From: an uncultured Butyrivibrio sp.
Lineage (GTDB): Bacteria > Bacillota > Clostridia > Lachnospirales > Lachnospiraceae
Direction of reading: 5' to 3'
NCBI RefSeq assembly: GCF_947169445.1
Contig: NZ_CAMVPU010000118.1
Coordinates: 1 to 5,965, forward strand
DNA length: 5,965 nt
Shown piece after piece: positions 4,836 to 5,965 of the stretch. The notes below the pieces were generated by a model. The model made no database searches. It was not told where the DNA came from and saw nothing but the letters and a program-made list of their open reading frames with translations. Both the position numbers and the translations under genes were made by a program. Position 1 is the first letter of the stretch, and the number at the start of each line of letters is the position of its first letter.

Positions 4836-5557
4836 TGCGAATGGCAGAATACTTCTATATGAGAGTAAGTGCGCGGGATAAACACGTAAATCAGAAACTT
4901 ACACAGCAGGAGAAAGCTTTACAAAAGTATGCGAAGACACATGGCCTAAAATATGATGTGAAATCTATATATAAAGAGGACTGCGCTGAAAAGAACTTTT
5001 TGGATTGCAAAGTGTGGATCGCACTCGAAAAAAAACTCAAGGACGGAGATACTCTCATTTTTAAAGATATCAGTTGCTTTACAGGAAATGCTGAAAGCGG
5101 ATATGGGAAGTATATTCAACTCATGGAAAAGGGAGTCCACCTGGTATTTATAGACAATCCTTCTGTATGTACAGATTATATTAAACAACTACGTGTTGTT
5201 GCAGAAAAACAGCACCTTGTTGATAATATTAGCCTTGAAGACACTGTAAAGTTGCTTTTGTATGTTGAGTTGGATCGCTTGGATCAGGAAAGGCTGGTTC
5301 GAAGACAAAGGATAAAAGATGGTATGGATACCTCGGAAAAGAAGCCTGGTCGAAAGATTGGCACTATGGAGAAGTTAAACACAGAGCTTGAAGAGGATAT
5401 CATGATTTATTTGAAAGACAGCACTGTGCTTCAGATAGATATAATGAAAAAACATAACATTAGCCGCAATACTCTAAAAAAATATGTAAAAATAATAGCA
5501 GAAAAAATGAATAAAAATGTACCAAACCGTAATCGTAAAACAAATTCCAAAGCATAG
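4835..5557 (+). CDS. Serine recombinase-like protein (resolvase/invertase fold), probably catalytically inactive
   Basis: A 240-residue protein with the small serine recombinase layout: catalytic fold (4-115) starting YFYMRVSARD, long dimer helix (about 133-165, ELDRLDQERLVRRQR), a PGRK arm (171-174) and a C-terminal helix-turn-helix (about 196-218, MKKHNISRNTLKKYVK). The nucleophile S12 and neighbouring R10 remain, as does D72 in the GDTLIFK segment. The arginines expected at three active-site positions are missing: the R before KVW is C58 (TGC, 5006-5008), and in the family motif ISRFTR-N the residues are C81 (TGC, 5075-5077) and G84 (GGA, 5084-5086). These arginines activate the serine and scissile phosphate, so strand cleavage is unlikely, while DNA binding should persist. 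The ATG at 4835 overlaps the upstream stop; ATG 4841 (MAEYFY) is an equally plausible start. Res-like sites lie upstream at 4388-4516. A terminator follows. Confidence 0.88.
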   Translation: MRMAEYFYMRVSARDKHVNQKLTQQEKALQKYAKTHGLKYDVKSIYKEDCAEKNFLDCKVWIALEKKLKDGDTLIFKDISCFTGNAESGYGKYIQLMEKGVHLVFIDNPSVCTDYIKQLRVVAEKQHLVDNISLEDTVKLLLYVELDRLDQERLVRRQRIKDGMDTSEKKPGRKIGTMEKLNTELEEDIMIYLKDSTVLQIDIMKKHNISRNTLKKYVKIIAEKMNKNVPNRNRKTNSKA

Positions 5558-5562
5558 AAAAG

Positions 5563-5614
5563 AGTGTGTGTAAGCTGATGTAATCTGACTTCAACTTACA
5601 CACACTTTATTTTC
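5563..5614. terminator. Bidirectional intrinsic terminator between convergent genes
   Basis: AGTGTGTGTAAG (5563-5574) pairs perfectly with CTTACACACACT (5595-5606), and the loop contains an extra TGA/TCA pairing. On the + strand it is followed by TTATTTT; on the - strand by CTTTTCT. It begins 5 bp after the serine recombinase-like gene and 51 bp beyond the minus-strand gene's stop, so it can serve both. Confidence 0.8.
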
Positions 5615-5656
5615 GCTTGTTCTAATTGTTTTTCTGCATCAAAGAGGATATGGTGT

Positions 5657-5965
5657 TTAAGCTGCCTTTGCTCTTTTCTTGTTATTAACAGCGAAGACGC
5701 CAACTGCCACTACCAAGACTGCACAGATAATACCAATGATATACTTGGTATTATTATTTTGTACGGTTTCTGTCTTAGATGAAAGAGCGGGATCAGGAGT
5801 TTCTGCTTCAAGAACCGCTTCATTAACTGCTTCAGCTGGAGCAGCTTCTGCTGCAACAGCATCTTTGGATACATCTTCTTTTACTTCGGATGTACTTACC
5901 GGAGCAAGAGTTTCAGGTGACATAATAGGTGTAGCAATAACATCTGTAAACTCAAATGTGATGTA
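5657..5965 (-). CDS. C-terminal part of a membrane-anchored surface protein (partial)
   Basis: The minus-strand frame is open from the window edge (5965) to the TAA at 5657-5659, giving at least 102 residues. The ATG at 5923 is internal: 14 sense codons (YITFEFTDVIATPI) precede it without a stop, so the true start lies outside. The visible part is a linker rich in Ala, Glu, Pro, Val and Thr (about 15-70). A single hydrophobic segment (about 75-93, IIGIICAVLVVAVGVFAV) follows, then the basic tail NNKKRAKAA. This is the C-terminal stop-transfer layout of a Gram-positive exported protein anchored with its bulk outside. No LPxTG sortase motif is seen before the helix, so anchoring is probably by the membrane helix alone. 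The extracellular function is not visible. Confidence 0.75.
   Translation of the reverse strand, partial: YITFEFTDVIATPIMSPETLAPVSTSEVKEDVSKDAVAAEAAPAEAVNEAVLEAETPDPALSSKTETVQNNNTKYIIGIICAVLVVAVGVFAVNNKKRAKAA

Overview
AT-rich DNA with strong AAGGAG/GGAGG ribosome-binding sites. A DUF5688 protein and two recombinases of a style common in gut and rumen Lachnospiraceae point to Bacillota, probably a Lachnospiraceae member such as Butyrivibrio or a relative (inference). The content looks like accessory DNA from a plasmid, integrative element or prophage: short unknown genes, two site-specific recombinases, long structured non-coding stretches and no housekeeping genes.

Layout. Positions 1-155 hold two almost identical 70-bp tandem repeats plus a degenerate third start, each with a perfect TATAAT, leading into a small acidic orphan protein (198-533). 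A gap of about 250 bp (534-782) is packed with perfect short stems and precedes a DUF5688 protein (783-1598). A strong hairpin (1645-1674) separates it from an unrecognised 215-residue protein (1695-2342), which ends in an intrinsic terminator (2360-2405). From 2343 to 3309 there is no credible gene. Instead, about 810 nt (2440-3251) hold many long stems whose loops (GCAA, UUCG, GGAA) make sense only on the + strand, as expected of a large ornate RNA. It lies directly upstream of a tyrosine recombinase gene (3310-4353) with a complete R-K-HxxR-H-Y catalytic set.

Positions 4388-4516 look like a serine-resolvase 'res' region: a 34-bp and a 28-bp inverted site built from TGTCAA(A/G)ATA half-sites, overlapping a good sigma-A promoter (4402-4430). 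That promoter serves a two-gene operon: a small membrane protein (4530-4835) whose stop overlaps the start of a serine recombinase-like protein (4835-5557). This second protein keeps the nucleophilic serine, the long helix and the C-terminal HTH. However, all three conserved catalytic arginines appear replaced (C58, C81, G84), which suggests a DNA-binding pseudo-recombinase. A bidirectional terminator (5563-5606) separates it from the C-terminal end of a membrane-anchored surface protein on the minus strand (5657 to the window edge).

Working idea (inference): large RNA, active tyrosine recombinase, res-like control region, small membrane protein and dead resolvase form one mobile-element module. 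The pseudo-resolvase would bind the res-like sites and repress its own operon. None of this was tested by database search or folding software; all stems were found by eye.
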